A stretch of 7,873 nt of DNA, taken from NCBI GenBank assembly GCA_025351985.1, contig JANXUW010000152.1:1-7873 (forward strand), read 5' to 3'. The notes below the pieces were generated by a model. The model was given only the letters and a program-made list of their open reading frames with translations, ran no database searches and was not told where the DNA came from. Of this stretch, positions 7,478 to 7,873 are shown in pieces. The position numbers were made by a program, and so were the translations under genes. Source of the DNA: Pseudolysobacter sp. (lineage in GTDB: Bacteria; Pseudomonadota; Gammaproteobacteria; Xanthomonadales; Rhodanobacteraceae). Within the stretch, counting starts at the first letter, position 1; each line of letters begins with the position of its first letter.

Positions 7478-7505
7478 TTATTATTTTTATTTAACTTACA
7501 GTAAA
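7478..7505 (-). promoter_or_regulatory. Possible sigma70 promoter for the truncated minus-strand gene
   Basis: On the minus strand TTTACT (7505-7500), a 16-nt AT-rich spacer, then TAATAA (7483-7478) lie upstream of the tandem repeat and the coiled-coil frame. The boxes are imperfect, and AT-richness alone could produce them. Confidence 0.3.
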
Positions 7506-7519
7506 TGGTGGAGGCGGGG
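7506..7519 (-). mobile_element. Candidate attachment-site core: copy of the tmRNA (ssrA) 3' end
   Basis: The plus strand reads TGGTGGAGGCGGGG, so the minus strand reads CCCCGCCTCCACCA. This is the acceptor-stem end and CCA of many beta/gammaproteobacterial tmRNAs. The match stops there: the next bases (ACCACTTATT) are not a T-arm, so this is not an ssrA gene. Short copies of an RNA-gene 3' end are the usual footprint of tyrosine-integrase elements at the far end of the island. In this orientation the element would lie to the right. The match is only 14 nt, so chance cannot be excluded. Confidence 0.4.
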
Positions 7520-7582
7520 ACCACTTATTCATCGCCGGAAAGTTATATATTGCGGAGATTTCATGATTCATTCGTTCGCGCG

Positions 7583-7602
7583 TGCCCCCAAAAATGCCCC
7601 CC
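7583..7602 (+). repeat. Paired TGCCCCC direct boxes, possible integrase arm sites
   Basis: TGCCCCC at 7583-7589 is repeated as TGCCCCCC at 7595-7602, a 12-nt period, with an A-run between. Similar paired G/C-run boxes occur beside attachment sites of P4-type integrases, as far as I recall. Their position about 65-85 bp from the tmRNA-end match fits an arm-site role; this is inferred. Confidence 0.35.
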
Positions 7603-7654
7603 GTTTGGTAAATCCGCACCGGGTGCGCATTTAAAGTCGAGAGCGACCCGGAGC

Positions 7655-7789
7655 CTATTGAATCGGCGGCTTGTACTGCCCCATGAATGAAGCAAGCTGC
7701 TCGTCGAATGCCGATAGTGCCCGCTCGTTCGACTCCGAGATGCTCGCATCAGCCGTAGCGGGTGGGCATAGAATTTCCTGATTCCCCAT
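7655..7789 (-). CDS. Possible 44-aa hypothetical protein
   Basis: The minus-strand frame from ATG 7789 to TAG 7657-7655 ends in SESNERALSAFDEQLASFMG then QYKPPIQ, a soluble amphipathic composition that looks more protein-like than the other frames here. A second in-frame ATG lies at 7798, and the frame is open further upstream to about 7850. No good RBS serves either ATG. It may be the C-terminal remnant of a longer gene. It is not recognised, and chance is possible. Confidence 0.22.
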   Translation of the reverse strand: MGNQEILCPPATADASISESNERALSAFDEQLASFMGQYKPPIQ

Positions 7790-7827
7790 GAGTCGCATCC
7801 CATGATACGCCGAGGGTAGACGCTGCA

Positions 7828-7850
7828 ACCTCCTGATGAGGTGGAGGAAG
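7828..7850 (+). promoter_or_regulatory. RBS of the edge gene with overlapping inverted repeats
   Basis: GGAGGAAG (7843-7850) is an excellent RBS for the ATG at 7855. Just upstream, CCTCC (7829-7833) is complementary to GGAGG (7843-7847), while ACCTC (7828-7832) pairs with GAGGT (7838-7842). The two pairings are mutually exclusive, and the first would hide the RBS. Confidence 0.4.
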
Positions 7851-7854
7851 TGTC

Positions 7855-7873
7855 ATGGTAAAGAATCAAGTGC
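7855..7873 (+). CDS. Start of an unidentified gene, partial at right edge
   Basis: Only six codons, MVKNQV, are visible. The strong RBS ending 4 nt upstream makes a real start likely. The opening resembles the MxKNxVQFQ start of some IS1595 (ISXO2-like) transposases, which would fit the surrounding scars, but six residues cannot establish that. Confidence 0.4.

Larger units (their letters stand above)
7390..7854. other. Gene-poor stretch with mobile-element scars
   Basis: There is no convincing full-length gene here. It contains a 13-bp tandem repeat, an AT-rich promoter-like block, a tmRNA 3'-end match, paired TGCCCCC boxes, a 13-nt dyad CGCACC-G-GGTGCG (7615-7627) and a possible 44-aa minus-strand reading frame. 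These are listed separately. Base composition changes abruptly within a few hundred bases, as at element boundaries. Confidence 0.5.

Noticed and set aside
7506..7560. A complete tRNA or tmRNA gene on the minus strand
   Set aside because: Only the 3'-terminal acceptor-like bases match. No T-arm or other structural element follows.
7622..7660. GTGCG start of a group II intron
   Set aside because: The five-base match is too short, and no domain V-like hairpin or reverse transcriptase could be seen in the window.

Overview
The window looks like a mid-to-high GC proteobacterial chromosome segment. KaiC plus PAS hybrid kinases, DUF3606, a bacterial metallothionein and LigD would fit a soil or plant-associated gammaproteobacterium such as the Xanthomonadales/Rhodanobacteraceae. 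That placement is inferred from gene content only and is weak. No rRNA, tRNA or CRISPR array was seen.

Left part (1-4941, minus strand): a signalling operon, read right to left. First is a two-domain KaiC-like ATPase (start 4941). Next is a 916-aa multi-PAS hybrid sensor histidine kinase whose GTG start overlaps the kaiC stop in a GTGA quartet. Last, after a 134-bp gap, is a soluble histidine kinase that runs off the left edge. No kaiA or kaiB is present, so this is better read as a KaiC/histidine-kinase signalling module than a cyanobacterial-type clock. The hybrid kinase starts with a receiver-like domain that has lost its phosphoacceptor and ends with an intact receiver.

Middle (4942-6505): about 390 bp without a gene separates this operon from a divergent plus-strand cluster. 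The cluster holds a small DUF3606 protein, a 65-aa Cys-rich metallothionein and a GIY-YIG-type (MUG113/T5orf172-like) protein, with gaps of 42 and 8 bp. Close spacing suggests co-transcription and perhaps a stress or metal response.

Right part (6530-7873): a decayed area. A LigD 3'-phosphoesterase-domain gene has an in-frame stop plus a small deletion that removes catalytic residues. Its homology ends just as the ligase domain should begin, at about 7146. There it is joined to the 3'-truncated end of an opposite-strand gene for a small membrane-anchored coiled-coil protein. Further right come a 13-bp tandem repeat, an AT-rich promoter-like stretch, a 14-bp match to the 3' end of tmRNA (ssrA), paired TGCCCCC boxes, and the start of a plus-strand gene with a strong ribosome binding site at the edge. 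I read this as the scar or boundary of an integrated mobile element. The sequence supports this but does not prove it.
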